From: Fodinibacter sp963730365
Lineage (GTDB): Bacteria > Actinomycetota > Actinomycetes > Actinomycetales > Dermatophilaceae
Direction of reading: 5' to 3'
DNA: 64,000 bases
Assembly (NCBI GenBank): GCA_963730365.1
Contig: CAVSRM010000006.1
Span: 1 to 64,000, forward strand
In this document: positions 43,201 through 51,579 of the stretch, one piece after another
How positions within the stretch are numbered: position 1 is the first letter of the stretch
How the letters are laid out: each line of letters starts with the position of its first letter
Translations under genes and position numbers: made by a program
The notes under the pieces: generated by a model
The model's database searches: none
What the model was told of the DNA's origin: nothing
Seen by the model: only the letters and a program-made list of their open reading frames with translations

Positions 43201-44953
43201 ACAGGTCACCGACCCGGGACTCGTAGACCATCTCCTCGTCGAGCTCGCCGACCCGGCGACCCGGCCCCTCACCGGTGGCGAGGAAGACCGCGTAGAGCCC
43301 GCGGTCGGGGATCGTGCCGCCGGAGGTGACGGCGAGCCGCTGGGCGCCGCGACGGCCGGTGAGGGTGTCGGACAGGCGGTCCCAGGTGATGCGGGCGCGC
43401 AGCTCGGCGAAGTCCTCGCTGGGGTAGCGGCCGGCGAGCATGTCGAGCACCGACTCGAGCACGGTGCGGGTCAGCGTGGAGTACGGCGCGGACCGGCGGG
43501 CGAGGGCGAGCACGTCGTCGACGGCCCACTCGTCGAGCGCACACATGGCGACCACCTGCTGGGCGAGGACGTCGAGGGGGGTCGCGGGCACGTGCAGCGC
43601 CTCGATCTGACCGGCCAGCATCCGCTCGACGACGACGGCGGTCTGGACGAGGTCGCCGCGGAACTTGGGGAACAACACCCCCCGGCTCACCGCACCGACC
43701 TGGTGACCGGCGCGCCCGACCCGTTGCAGGCCCGAGGCGACCGATGGTGGCGACTCGACCTGGACGACGAGGTCGACGGCGCCCATGTCGATCCCCAGCT
43801 CGAGGCTGCTCGTCGCGACGACCGCGGGCAGGCGGCCGGACTTGAGCTCCTCCTCGATCGTGGCGCGTTGCTCCTTGCTCACCGAGCCGTGGTGGGCCCG
43901 AGCGAGCACGGCGGGCGAGCCGCGGGAGGCCCCTGCCTGGGCCATGACCTGGGCGGGGGTTCGGGTCTGCGGCGCGGCGGTGAGCGCGGCATCCGGCCCG
44001 TCGGTCGCGTCTGCCGCCTCGACTCGCTCCTCCCAGACCTCGTTCAGCCGGGTCGTGAGTCGCTCGGCGAGGCGCCGGCTGTTGGAGAAGACGAGGGTCG
44101 AGGTGTGATCGGCCACGAGGTCGACGATGCGCTCCTCGACGTGCGGCCAGATCGAGGCACGTTGCTCCTGCCCCGAGGCCGCGCCGCTCAGGTCGCCGGT
44201 GGGCTGGCCGAGCTCGGCCATGTCGGGCACCGGCACGACGACCTTGAGGTCCCACTCCTTCGTGGACGGGGGCTGGACGACCTCGACCGGCCGGCCTCCG
44301 GCGAGGTAGCGGGCGACCTCTTCGACGGGACGCACGGTGGCGGACAGGCCGATCCGCTGGGCGGGCTGCGGGAGGAGGGCGTCGAGGCGTTCCAGGCTGA
44401 GCGCCAGGTGGGCCCCGCGCTTGGTGCCCGCCAGGGCGTGCACCTCGTCGAGGATGACGGTCTCGACACCGGCCAGCGCCTCGCGCGCCGCCGAGGTGAG
44501 GATGAGGAAGAGCGACTCGGGTGTGGTGATGAGCACGTCGCTCGGGGCGCGGGCGAAGGCGCGCCGCTCGTCGGCGGGGGTGTCGCCGGAGCGCACGGCC
44601 ACGGTGATGTCGGGCTCGGGAAGGCCGAGCCGGGCGGCGGCGTGCCGGATGCCGACGAGCGGGCTGCGCAGGTTGCGCTCGACGTCGACGGCGAGGGCCT
44701 TCATCGGGGAGACGTAGAGCACGCGACAGCGCTCCTTGCGCTCCTGCGGGACAGGCTCCTTCGCCAGGCGGTCGAGCGCCCAGAGGAAGGCCGAGAGCGT
44801 CTTGCCCGACCCCGTGGGGGCGACGACGAGGGCGTGGTGGCCACTGCTGATCGCCTCCCACGCACCCTCCTGGGCCGCCGTGGGCGCGCTGAAGCTCCCG
44901 CGGAACCACGCAGCGGTGGCTGGCGAGAAGCGGTCGAGGACGTCGCCGGTCAT
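40229..44953 (-). CDS. lhr: Lhr-type ATP-dependent DNA helicase
   Basis: This 1,574-residue protein is a Lhr 'large helicase related' enzyme. It has the Walker A motif APTGSGKT (residues 45-52), DEVH (169-172), VLITTPESL, LVQVESPPSVASGLQRVGRAGHQ (motifs V and VI) and a winged-helix/DEAD-associated region. A C-terminal half of about 700 residues, characteristic of long Lhr proteins, follows. Such helicases translocate 3'-5' and unwind RNA:DNA hybrids. The ATG is 9 nt after a RecA-NDp-like element. nei2 follows after 3 bases in the same operon. Confidence 0.93.
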   Translation of the reverse strand: MTGDVLDRFSPATAAWFRGSFSAPTAAQEGAWEAISSGHHALVVAPTGSGKTLSAFLWALDRLAKEPVPQERKERCRVLYVSPMKALAVDVERNLRSPLVGIRHAAARLGLPEPDITVAVRSGDTPADERRAFARAPSDVLITTPESLFLILTSAAREALAGVETVILDEVHALAGTKRGAHLALSLERLDALLPQPAQRIGLSATVRPVEEVARYLAGGRPVEVVQPPSTKEWDLKVVVPVPDMAELGQPTGDLSGAASGQEQRASIWPHVEERIVDLVADHTSTLVFSNSRRLAERLTTRLNEVWEERVEAADATDGPDAALTAAPQTRTPAQVMAQAGASRGSPAVLARAHHGSVSKEQRATIEEELKSGRLPAVVATSSLELGIDMGAVDLVVQVESPPSVASGLQRVGRAGHQVGAVSRGVLFPKFRGDLVQTAVVVERMLAGQIEALHVPATPLDVLAQQVVAMCALDEWAVDDVLALARRSAPYSTLTRTVLESVLDMLAGRYPSEDFAELRARITWDRLSDTLTGRRGAQRLAVTSGGTIPDRGLYAVFLATGEGPGRRVGELDEEMVYESRVGDLFTLGTSTWRIEDITHDRVLVTPAPGLPGRLPFWKGDSLGRPAELGRAVGAFVREVEALSPDAARTRVMAAGLDDWAADNLLGYLREQREATGHVPDDRTIVVERFRDELGDWRVAIHSPFGAQVHAPWALAVSARLRDRFGVDVQAMHGDDGIVLRLPDIELDEVDGIGERGVGRELLDLVTLDADDVRALVTEEIGGSALFAARFRECAARALLLPRRRPDRRQPLWQQRQRASQLLEVASQYPTFPIVLEAVRECVQDVFDVPGLVDLMRDIGSRRVTVVDVESSTPSPFAKSLLFGYVAQFLYEGDSPLAERRAAALALDPSLLAELLGTGEGLALRDLLDAEQIARTEAELQRLTPERAARDADDVLDLLRSLGPLTVDGILARCRDGVTGTDVETWLGELHDTRQVIPLRVASEDRWAAIEDASRLRDALGVSLPPGVPQTFLEPVADPLGDLVARYARTHVPFHPAEVARTYGLGSAVAATALARLVSSGRVVEGELLPTGGGGTEYCDAEVLRMLRRRSLAALRAEVEPVTPVELSRFVQGWQGVGARLRGRDGLVRVVEQLSGSVLPASAVESLVLPARVADYTPSLLDELMSTGEVLWCGHGSLPGDDGWISLHLADSAHVTLPGPDPERVPDDAGIAALDALAGGGAHFFRTLSDHVGSTDDEAFATTLWDLVWSGRVTGDTFAPVRGLLAGGRSAHRRANPGPRRTRYAGRRGPLGGLGAAPPRPSMPSRGGPPRVTGRWSLLPPVDLDPTVRAYATAELLLDRHGILTRGATAAEDVPGGFAAVYRVLSRAEEAGRVRRGYFVEGLGASQFGTTGAVDRLRGGTRGGGGANPDRRRDEPTVVVLAASDPANPYGAALPWPDRAVDPALSASAGGEEPPDKRRRHQPGRKAGAVVVLVDGELVLFVERGGKTLLTSSDDPELLRSAATALADAVRGGSLGRITVEKADGGQLLGSAHPVVAALEDAGFHLTPRGLRMRR

Positions 44954-44962
44954 GTGGGTGCC

Positions 44963-44985
44963 AGCCTCTCACCCGCCAGTGACAG
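44963..44985 (-). promoter_or_regulatory. RecA-NDp-like promoter of lhr
   Basis: On the minus strand, CTGTCACTGGC, a 6-nt spacer and GAGGCT match the RecA-NDp consensus (TTGTCRGTGGC-N6-TAGNNT) except at the first -10 base and one -35 base. The start of transcription would fall about 2 nt before the ATG at 44953. This suggests control by the DNA-damage activator PafBC. Confidence 0.55.
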
Positions 44986-45111
44986 CGTGACGCTCGGCGG
45001 CGGCTCCGCCCACCGCGGAAGATGGCACGTTCGGGTCTGGTGCCCGGTGCCCGGCTGGTGCGACGCTGGGCTGGTGCCTCGGCAGCCCCCGGGGCGCGGA
45101 GGTCGGTGCCC

Positions 45112-47856
45112 GTGGAGACGTTCGGCCGGGGCGAGGAGCTGGCGCGCATCGCCGCGATGCTCGAGGACCCTTCTGGGGATGCGCGCGCGCTGCTGCTCGA
45201 CGGCCCGGCGGGCATCGGGAAGTCGGCGGTGTGGCACGACGCGGTGCGTCGGGCGCGGGACCGCGGGGTCGCCGTGCTCGCCTGCGAGGCAGGGGCGCTG
45301 CCAGCGGACGCGGCGCTGCTCGGGCTGTCGGACCTGCTCGAGGCCGTCCCGACCGCGGCCGTCGCCGCCCTGGTCGTGCCGCAGCGCCGGGCCGTCGAGA
45401 CTCTGCTCATGCGCACGCCCGCCCCCGACGGTGGTGTCGACCCGAGGGTGCTGCTCCTCGCCGTCCGGTCAGTGCTCGAGACCCTCGCCCGGGACGGTCC
45501 GGTGCTCCTGGCGGTGGACGACGTCGACCGCGTCGACGCGCCCACGGCCCAGGTGCTCCGCTACGCGCTGCGGCGGGCGCGGGACGTCCCGGTGGTCACC
45601 CTCGTGTCGGTGCGAGGGTCGGCGTCCGCCGCCGGGCCCGCGCTCGAGTCGGTGGGCCTGGCGGCCGACGTCCCCGTGCTCAGCATCGGACCTCTGGACC
45701 GGCAGGCGCTCCATGGCCTGCTCGTCGCCCACCTGGGACGTCCCCTGCCGAGCCCGGTGCTCGCCCGCATCCACCGTGACAGTGGCGGCAACCCCCTCCA
45801 CGCCATCGAGCTGGCTCGCCTCCGGGGGAACGGCGGCGAGGACGTCGGCACCCTCGCGGTGCCCGAGGACGTGCGCGCCCTCATCCGCCGTCGGGTGGCC
45901 GCCCTCCCTGGTTCGACCCGGGAGGCGTTGCTCGCGGCGGCAGCGATGGCCCGCCCCCACGTGCGGCACCTGGACGAGAGCGCGCTCGCCCCGGCGGAGG
46001 ATCGGGGGATCGTACGAATCGACGACGGCGGGTTCGTCACCTTCACCCACCCGCTCCACGTTGCTGCGCTCTACGAGATCGCAGGACGCGCGGAGCGGCG
46101 GCGGGTCCATGCCCATCTCGCTGACACCGTCGGCGACCCCGAGGAACGGGCCCGGCACCTGGCGCTCTCGAGGGTGCGGCCGAGCCGGCGGGTCGCCGCC
46201 GAGCTGGATGCCGTCGCAGACCGGGCACGCTCGCGCGGGGCCTGGGACGGCGCGGCCCAGCTCTGGGAGCACGCCGCCCGCCTGACGCCGGGCGAGGACG
46301 CGGACCGCAAGCGCGAGCGACTGCTCGCCGCGGCCGAGCACCACGTGCACGCCGGAGACCGGGCTCGGGGGCGCCGCCTGCTGGAGCGGCTCGTCGCGGC
46401 GGAGTGCTCGGACTCCATGAGGTGCCGAGCCCACCTCCTCCTCGGGGAGGTCGCGGACAACGACGAGCACCTGGTGGCGGCCGGCGCCCACTTCCGCGCC
46501 GCCCTGGGATGCGCGACGACCCACGCCCTCGCGGCGTCGAGCCTGCTGGGGCTGGGCTTCGTCGAGGCCAGTCTGGGGGACTTCCGGCGCGGGTCGGCCT
46601 GTGCCGACGAGGCCCTGGAGCAGGCAGCTCTCGCCGGTGACGACGAGGTCCTCGCCGAGGCCAGGGCGCTCGTCGTGATGATGGACCTCCTCTGCGGGCG
46701 TGGCGTCGACGAGGACGCGCTGCGAGCCGCGGTCGCCGCGGAGGACCCGGACGCGGTGGTCGCCGGGCCCCGTAGCCCACGGCTCGTCGCGGCGCTCGTG
46801 GACCTCTACGTGGGGCGCCACGACGTCGCCCGACGCGGTCTGGAGACCGTCTGCGCGAACGCCCGCGCACGCGGCGACGAGAGCGACCTGGCCTTCACCC
46901 TGGTGTGGCTCAGCTGGCTGGAGACCCGCACAGGGCGGCTGGACGAGGCCGACCGGCTCGCCCGGGAGGGCCGCTACGTCGCCGACATCACGGGGAGCCG
47001 GTCGCACCGTGCCTGGCTCCTGGCGCAGCAGGCGTACCTCGACGCCCATCGCGGCGACCGCGACAAGACCCTCGACGGGGCCCGGCGGGCGGCCACCGAG
47101 GCCGCCGCCGTGGGCTTCCAGCTGCCGCAGTTGTGGGTCGCCGCGGCGATCGCGCTGGTCGAGGTCTCCCACGGCCACCACGAGGCGGCCTGGCAGTCCT
47201 GCCGCCCCATCGTCGAGGTTCTGGAGGCCGGGGGCCTGGGCGAACCGGTCCCGTGGTTCTTCCTCCCCGACGCTCTGACGTCGCTGGTGGTCCTGGGTCA
47301 GACCGGCCGGGTCGAGGACCTCGCTCGCGACCTCGTCGCCACCGGGGACCGGCTGGGCCGGGCCTGGGCCTCCGCCGTCGGCCGTCGGTCACTCGGCGAG
47401 GCAGCGGCATCCCGCGGGGACCTCGACGCTGCCGAGCCCCTCCTCACCGATGCGCTCAGTCGGTTTGAGGGGGCAGGGATGCCGTTCGAGCTCGCACGGA
47501 CCCACCTCGTGCTCGGCCGGGTGCGGCGGCGGGCCCGGCAGCGCTCGGGGGCCAGGGACAGCCTCACGGCAGCGCTGCGGCTCTTCGAGGACATCGGGGC
47601 ACACCGGCTCGCAGAGACCTGCCGGTCCGAGCTGCAGCGCACCGGCATCCGACGTGCCTCCGCCGGGCTCACGGTGACCGAGCGCCGGGTCGCCGAGCTC
47701 GCCGCGAGCGGGCGGACGAACCGCGAGGTGGCCGGCGAGCTCTTCCTCAGCACCAAGACGGTCGAGGCGAACCTCGCCAGGGTGTATCGCAAGCTCGGCA
47801 TCCACTCGCGGGCCGAGCTCGGTGCACTCCTTGGGGCCGGAACGCTGCAAACGTAG
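45112..47856 (+). CDS. LuxR-family regulator with ATPase domain (LAL type)
   Basis: This protein of about 914 residues has an N-terminal AAA-type ATPase: FGRGEELARI, a Walker A GPAGIGKSAV (near residues 30-38) and VLLAVDDVDRVD as Walker B. A long helical, TPR-like middle part and a C-terminal LuxR helix-turn-helix (LTVTERRVAELAASG and NREVAGELFLSTKTVEANL) follow. Large LAL regulators respond to small molecules and activate secondary metabolism or transport. I prefer the GTG at 45112 because GGAGGT (45098-45103) is 8 nt upstream; an ATG at 45022 would add a low-complexity extension. It is divergent from lhr. Confidence 0.85.
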   Translation: METFGRGEELARIAAMLEDPSGDARALLLDGPAGIGKSAVWHDAVRRARDRGVAVLACEAGALPADAALLGLSDLLEAVPTAAVAALVVPQRRAVETLLMRTPAPDGGVDPRVLLLAVRSVLETLARDGPVLLAVDDVDRVDAPTAQVLRYALRRARDVPVVTLVSVRGSASAAGPALESVGLAADVPVLSIGPLDRQALHGLLVAHLGRPLPSPVLARIHRDSGGNPLHAIELARLRGNGGEDVGTLAVPEDVRALIRRRVAALPGSTREALLAAAAMARPHVRHLDESALAPAEDRGIVRIDDGGFVTFTHPLHVAALYEIAGRAERRRVHAHLADTVGDPEERARHLALSRVRPSRRVAAELDAVADRARSRGAWDGAAQLWEHAARLTPGEDADRKRERLLAAAEHHVHAGDRARGRRLLERLVAAECSDSMRCRAHLLLGEVADNDEHLVAAGAHFRAALGCATTHALAASSLLGLGFVEASLGDFRRGSACADEALEQAALAGDDEVLAEARALVVMMDLLCGRGVDEDALRAAVAAEDPDAVVAGPRSPRLVAALVDLYVGRHDVARRGLETVCANARARGDESDLAFTLVWLSWLETRTGRLDEADRLAREGRYVADITGSRSHRAWLLAQQAYLDAHRGDRDKTLDGARRAATEAAAVGFQLPQLWVAAAIALVEVSHGHHEAAWQSCRPIVEVLEAGGLGEPVPWFFLPDALTSLVVLGQTGRVEDLARDLVATGDRLGRAWASAVGRRSLGEAAASRGDLDAAEPLLTDALSRFEGAGMPFELARTHLVLGRVRRRARQRSGARDSLTAALRLFEDIGAHRLAETCRSELQRTGIRRASAGLTVTERRVAELAASGRTNREVAGELFLSTKTVEANLARVYRKLGIHSRAELGALLGAGTLQT

Positions 47857-47944
47857 GGAAGCACCCGATTCGGCGGGGGCGATGGGCTCCCTACCGTGGA
47901 TTCGGCGCGGCGGATCGTCGCCGGCCCCGACCCGAGGAGCCCAC

Positions 47945-48649
47945 ATGAGAAGCATCGTCACCACCATCGGAGCGGCGGCTGCGACGGTCCTGGCCGCGGC
48001 GGGGGTCGCGGCAGCGGCACCGAGCTCGGACGGCACGCTCCACGCCTGCTACGACGAGCAGTCGGGGCAGCTGCGCCTCGTCGACCCCGACACCGGGACA
48101 CCGAAGGGGTGCGGCAAGAAGGAGGGCGCCGTGACGTGGAACGAGCAAGGGCCCCAGGGGGACCCGGGGCCGGCCGGCCCCGCTGGCCCGACCGGGGCGA
48201 CCGGACCGGCGGGGGAGCGGGGGCCTTCCGGACCAGCAGGTCCTGCGGGACCTACCGGTCCAGCGGGTCCGGCCGGGCCCTCGGGCACGAGTACTGCCTA
48301 CGCGACGTACGTGAGCCGGGCCGAGGCCCCGAACAGCTTCTTCAACACTGTTGGGTCGCTCACGCTGCCGGCGGGCAGCTACGTGGTGGATGTCAGCGCG
48401 CAGGCGCAGGGTGACGACACCGGTGACGAGGTCTCGGTGACCTGCGGCCTCTGGCAGGGGTCGACGCGTGTCGGCGGCGGCTGGGTCGTGGGCGACAACC
48501 AGCTCGGGAACACGCTGTCGATCGTCGCCTCACCCACGCTCGCGTCGCAGGACGTCGTCGCCCTGCGCTGCTCGAGCATCCCCGGCCACAACCACATGGG
48601 CGCCATCTCCATCGTCGCCACCCGCGTGGACACCCTGATCCGCCAGTAG
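47945..48649 (+). CDS. Secreted collagen-like repeat protein
   Basis: This 234-residue protein has a signal peptide (hydrophobic GAAAATVLAAAGVAAAA, cleavage near residue 25), a short domain DGTLHACYDEQSGQLRLVD and CGKKEGAVTW, then about 16 Gly-x-Y triplets (GPQGDPGPAGPAGPTGATG and so on). A C-terminal beta-rich domain has two cysteines (TCGLWQG; LRCSSIPGHNHMG). Bacterial collagen-like proteins form triple helices on the surface or outside the cell. GAGGAG about 6 nt before the ATG marks a leadered start. It is 88 bases after the LAL regulator. Confidence 0.85.
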   Translation: MRSIVTTIGAAAATVLAAAGVAAAAPSSDGTLHACYDEQSGQLRLVDPDTGTPKGCGKKEGAVTWNEQGPQGDPGPAGPAGPTGATGPAGERGPSGPAGPAGPTGPAGPAGPSGTSTAYATYVSRAEAPNSFFNTVGSLTLPAGSYVVDVSAQAQGDDTGDEVSVTCGLWQGSTRVGGGWVVGDNQLGNTLSIVASPTLASQDVVALRCSSIPGHNHMGAISIVATRVDTLIRQ

Positions 48650-48674
48650 GTCCCCACCCCGGAAGGAGCCCACC

Positions 48675-49145
48675 ATGCCCATCGTCAGCCTGCTGTCCCT
48701 CCTCGCGCGCTCGCACGCCGAGGTCTACGAGGTGTGGCCCCAGCCGTGGGGCCTGCTCGCCGCGGAGGACCGAGCGCTGAACCCTCAGCCGCTTCCTCCG
48801 CACGACCCCACCCAGCGCTTCCTCGCCGGCACGGCGCGGATGATGGGCCGCACGGTCGAGATGGCCATCGAGGCGCAGCTCCGGGGCGAGCCGGTCGACT
48901 GGCTCGCCGCGTGCGTCGATGACTTCTGCGGCACGCCGCCGTGGCGACGCTTCCCCAGTCCGCCCCCGGGTCCCGGGCCCGAGGAGGGGCCGTTCCCCGA
49001 GCCCTGGGTGCTCGCGGCCGCCCGGGCCGCATCGGCGGTGCTGCTCGCGGGGTACGCCGATCGGCTGCGCGGCTCCGACCTCGGGGAGGTGCTCGCCCGC
49101 GGCGCCGAGCAGCTCGCCGAGGCCGCGACCGCCGACCAGGGCTGA
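48675..49145 (+). CDS. Small protein with ALNPQPLPP motif, function unknown
   Basis: This 156-residue protein begins MPIVSLLSLLARSHAEVYE and contains the proline-rich motif ALNPQPLPP (residues 36-44), a motif I have seen in unannotated bacterial proteins, although I cannot name the family. A second proline run (PSPPPGPGPEEGPFPEP) separates two helical parts. There is no clear signal peptide. It lies 26 bases after the collagen-like gene with the ribosome-binding site AAGGAGCCCACC and is probably co-transcribed with it. Confidence 0.65.
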   Translation: MPIVSLLSLLARSHAEVYEVWPQPWGLLAAEDRALNPQPLPPHDPTQRFLAGTARMMGRTVEMAIEAQLRGEPVDWLAACVDDFCGTPPWRRFPSPPPGPGPEEGPFPEPWVLAAARAASAVLLAGYADRLRGSDLGEVLARGAEQLAEAATADQG

Positions 49146-49199
49146 GACCCGCGCACCCCAGGAAGGCCACGGCTCGCCATCCTCGGGTGCCCGAGCCGG

Positions 49200-50249
49200 T
49201 CACGCGCGCGGTTGCTGCTGGGTGATGCAGTGGATGCCGCCGCCCCGGGCGAAGAGTGGGCGCGCATCGACACCCACGACCCGGCGACCCGGGTAGGCCT
49301 CGGCCAGCACGGCGAGGGAGGCCTCGTCCTGGGGGTCGTCGTACGTGCAGGCGACGACGCCGTCGTTGACGACGAGGTGGTTGATGTAGGACCAGTCGAC
49401 CGGGCCACCCTCGTCCTCGAGGGTCGTGGGGGCCGGGACGCGAACGACCTCGAGCGGTCGGCCGCGGGCGTCCCGGGCCGACGAGAGGAGCCCCTCGAGC
49501 TCGAGCGACACCTCGTGGTCCGGGTGCGCGGGATCGCCCTGCCAGTGCAGCAGGACGACTCCGGGCGCAGCGAACGTGGCGACGATGTCGACGTGCCCGC
49601 GCGTGCCGAAGTCGTCGTAGTCGCGGGTGAGGCCGCGCGGGAGCCAGATGAACGTCGTCGCCCCGATCGTGCGGGTCAGCTCGGCCTCCACGTCGGCCCG
49701 GGCGACTCCAGGGTTGCGGCCGGGGTCGAGCTGCACGGTCTCGGTGAGCAGCACGGTGCCGAGGCCGTCGACGTGGATGCCGCCGCCCTCGTTGACCAAA
49801 GGGCTGTCGACCCGCCTCGCCCCCGCCCGCCCGGCGACGAACTCACCGATCCGGCAGTCCTTGGCCCACGTCGCCCACTGCTGGGCACCCCATCCGTTGA
49901 AGACCCAGTCGACGGCGCCCAGCGCTCCGTCGTCGCCGACGACGAAGGTCGGGCCGACGTCACGCATCCACGCGTCGTCGAGGGGCGCCTCGAGCAGGTC
50001 GATGCGGTGCTGCCCGTGGCGCCCCTCACCGACCCAGCGACGCGCGACGTCGACGGCGGACGGGTCGACCACGATGGTGACCGGCTCGAACCGCGACACC
50101 GCCAGGGCCACGTCGGCCCAGGTGGCGCGGGCCTCGTCGGCCTGCGCCTCGTCTTCGCCGAGGGTGTAGCCCGATGACGGCCACGCCATCCAGGTGCGCT
50201 CGTGCGGCGCCCACTCGGGCGGCATCCGCCACGTCTCGGCGCCCTTCAC
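49200..50249 (-). CDS. aguA: Agmatine deiminase
   Basis: This 349-residue guanidine-modifying enzyme starts KGAETWRMPPEWAPHERTWMAWP, has LLEAPLDDAWMRDVGPTFVV and VNEGGGIHVDGLG, and ends with the catalytic cysteine C341 in GGGIHCITQQQP. It converts agmatine to N-carbamoylputrescine. The GTG at 50249 begins one base after the aguB stop, so translation is coupled. The two make a complete agmatine-to-putrescine route. The region between 49146 and 49199 holds no gene. Confidence 0.9.
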   Translation of the reverse strand: MKGAETWRMPPEWAPHERTWMAWPSSGYTLGEDEAQADEARATWADVALAVSRFEPVTIVVDPSAVDVARRWVGEGRHGQHRIDLLEAPLDDAWMRDVGPTFVVGDDGALGAVDWVFNGWGAQQWATWAKDCRIGEFVAGRAGARRVDSPLVNEGGGIHVDGLGTVLLTETVQLDPGRNPGVARADVEAELTRTIGATTFIWLPRGLTRDYDDFGTRGHVDIVATFAAPGVVLLHWQGDPAHPDHEVSLELEGLLSSARDARGRPLEVVRVPAPTTLEDEGGPVDWSYINHLVVNDGVVACTYDDPQDEASLAVLAEAYPGRRVVGVDARPLFARGGGIHCITQQQPRA

Positions 50250-50250
50250 G

Positions 50251-51219
50251 TCAGGCCCCGCGACGGTGCTCGGGCCGGGTGGGCTCGACGAGTGCGTCGT
50301 AGGTGTCGGGCCGCCGGTTCGCGAGGAAGGGGAACAGCGCGAGCCAGTCGCGGCCCTGGGCCAGGTCGAGGTCGGCGACGAGCACGGCGGCCTCGTCGCG
50401 GGGCGCCTGCACGAGCACCCGGCCGTACGGGTCGGCGATGAACGAGCTGCCGTAGAACGTGATGAGCCCCTCGGTGCCGAAACGGTTGGGGACGGCGACG
50501 AAGAGGCCGTTGGTGATCGCGTGCCCGACGATCGTGTGCTGCCACTGCGGCTGGGTGTCGAAGTCCGGGTGGTCGGGTTCGGAGCCGATGGCCGTGGGGT
50601 AGCAGAGCACCTGGGCTCCGCCGATCGCGTAGGCGCGCGCGACCTCCGGGAACCACTCGTCCCAGCACGTCGGCAGGCCCAGGCGCACCCGGGGGTCGCC
50701 GAGGGCAACGACGGGGTAGGCGTCCTGCGGGGGACCCGGGCGGAAGTACCGGTCCTCGTGGTAGCCGGCCGTCACGGGGATGTGGGTCTTGCGGGTGCGC
50801 GCGAGCAGCTCACCGTCCGGGGCGACGAGCACGGCGGTATTGAAGCCCAGCCCGTCGTCGCCACCCTCCGGGGGCGCCGCGCGCTCGAAGAGCGACGCGT
50901 GGACGACGGCGCCCGTGGAGGCTGCCGCTTCGCGAGCGAAGGTGACGGTCGGTCCGTCGTGGAGCGGCTCGGCGGTCGCGTCGGGCCGGCCCTCGGGCAG
51001 GCTGTCGGCCGGGTACCGCGACAGGGTGAGCTCGGGGAGGAACACGACGCGCGCCCCGGCATCCGCGGCCGTGCGGATGCCGTCGAGCAGCGTCGCGCGC
51101 AGCCGGGCCGGGTCCTCGTCCCAGGCGTGCTGGACGAGCCCGACCCGCACGGGGGGCTCGGTGGGCTCGTGGACGCGGGCGAGCGAGAGAGGGACCCCGT
51201 CGGCGGTGATCAGGCGCAT
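50251..51219 (-). CDS. aguB: N-carbamoylputrescine amidase
   Basis: This 322-residue nitrilase-superfamily amidase has the catalytic triad E63 (LPELTLSRYP), K144 (RTRKTHIP) and C185 (PTCWDEWF). It hydrolyses N-carbamoylputrescine to putrescine, CO2 and ammonia. aguA follows after 1 base. The minus-strand -10 CATACT lies 7 nt before the ATG at 51219, so the transcript is probably leaderless. The gene is divergent from the DUF3046 gene across 54 bases. Its last residues (RPEHRRGA) are basic. Confidence 0.88.
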   Translation of the reverse strand: MRLITADGVPLSLARVHEPTEPPVRVGLVQHAWDEDPARLRATLLDGIRTAADAGARVVFLPELTLSRYPADSLPEGRPDATAEPLHDGPTVTFAREAAASTGAVVHASLFERAAPPEGGDDGLGFNTAVLVAPDGELLARTRKTHIPVTAGYHEDRYFRPGPPQDAYPVVALGDPRVRLGLPTCWDEWFPEVARAYAIGGAQVLCYPTAIGSEPDHPDFDTQPQWQHTIVGHAITNGLFVAVPNRFGTEGLITFYGSSFIADPYGRVLVQAPRDEAAVLVADLDLAQGRDWLALFPFLANRRPDTYDALVEPTRPEHRRGA

Positions 51220-51226
51220 GGCGGTC

Positions 51227-51232
51227 AGTATG
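51227..51232 (-). promoter_or_regulatory. -10-like hexamer CATACT of aguBA
   Basis: On the minus strand, CATACT lies 7 nt before the aguB ATG. It departs from TANNNT at the first base, so this is the weakest of the leaderless promoters listed. Confidence 0.4.
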
Positions 51233-51261
51233 CCGGTGGCCGCGGGGGAGCGGCCACGGCA

Positions 51262-51267
51262 TACGAT
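51262..51267 (+). promoter_or_regulatory. -10 hexamer TACGAT of the DUF3046 gene
   Basis: TACGAT lies 6 nt before the ATG at 51274 and there is no ribosome-binding site. Confidence 0.45.
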
Positions 51268-51273
51268 CCGGGC

Positions 51274-51495
51274 ATGCGTCACTCCCGGTTCTGGGCCCTC
51301 ATGGCCGACGAGTTCGGTGGCGCCTATGCCGACTCGCTCGCGAGGTCCCACGTGGTCGCCGAGCTCGGCGACCGGACGGCCGTCGAGGCGCTGGATGCCG
51401 GGATCGCTCCCCGCGAGGTGTGGCTCGCCCTGTGCGAGGCCCTGGACGTGCCCGAGGAGCACCGACACGGCCTCGACAAGCCGCCGCGGGGATGA
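51274..51495 (+). CDS. DUF3046 protein
   Basis: This 73-residue protein begins MRHSRFWALMADEFGGAYADSL and contains VVAELGDRTAVEALDAG and PREVWLALCEALDVPE. It is the DUF3046 protein that commonly precedes recA in actinobacteria; its function is unknown, but the constant position suggests a link to DNA repair. Here the ABC exporter genes separate it from recA. A leaderless promoter fixes the ATG at 51274. Confidence 0.8.
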   Translation: MRHSRFWALMADEFGGAYADSLARSHVVAELGDRTAVEALDAGIAPREVWLALCEALDVPEEHRHGLDKPPRG

Positions 51496-51549
51496 CCGGA
51501 GCCGGGGGAGTGACCGGAGCCTGGACGGCGAGCTCAGCAGGAGTGGGGA

Positions 51550-51572
51550 CCGTCGGTGCCGTCCACTAGCGT
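51550..51572 (+). promoter_or_regulatory. RecA-NDp-like promoter of the ABC exporter
   Basis: CCGTCGGTGCC, a 6-nt spacer and TAGCGT match the RecA-NDp promoter and are near-identical to the element before recA. The expected transcription start falls at the GTG at 51580, which would make it leaderless. This argues against the alternative GTG at 51556, which lies inside the element. Confidence 0.6.
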
Positions 51573-51579
51573 CCCCGCG

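Noticed and set aside
40229..46285. Long plus-strand open frames opposite lhr (for example 42758-46285)
   Set aside because: They are high-GC shadows of lhr and carry no recognisable domain or start signal.
51556..51579. GTG at 51556 as start of the ABC ATPase
   Set aside because: It lies inside the RecA-NDp-like element. The GTG at 51580 is in the same frame and at the expected transcription start.
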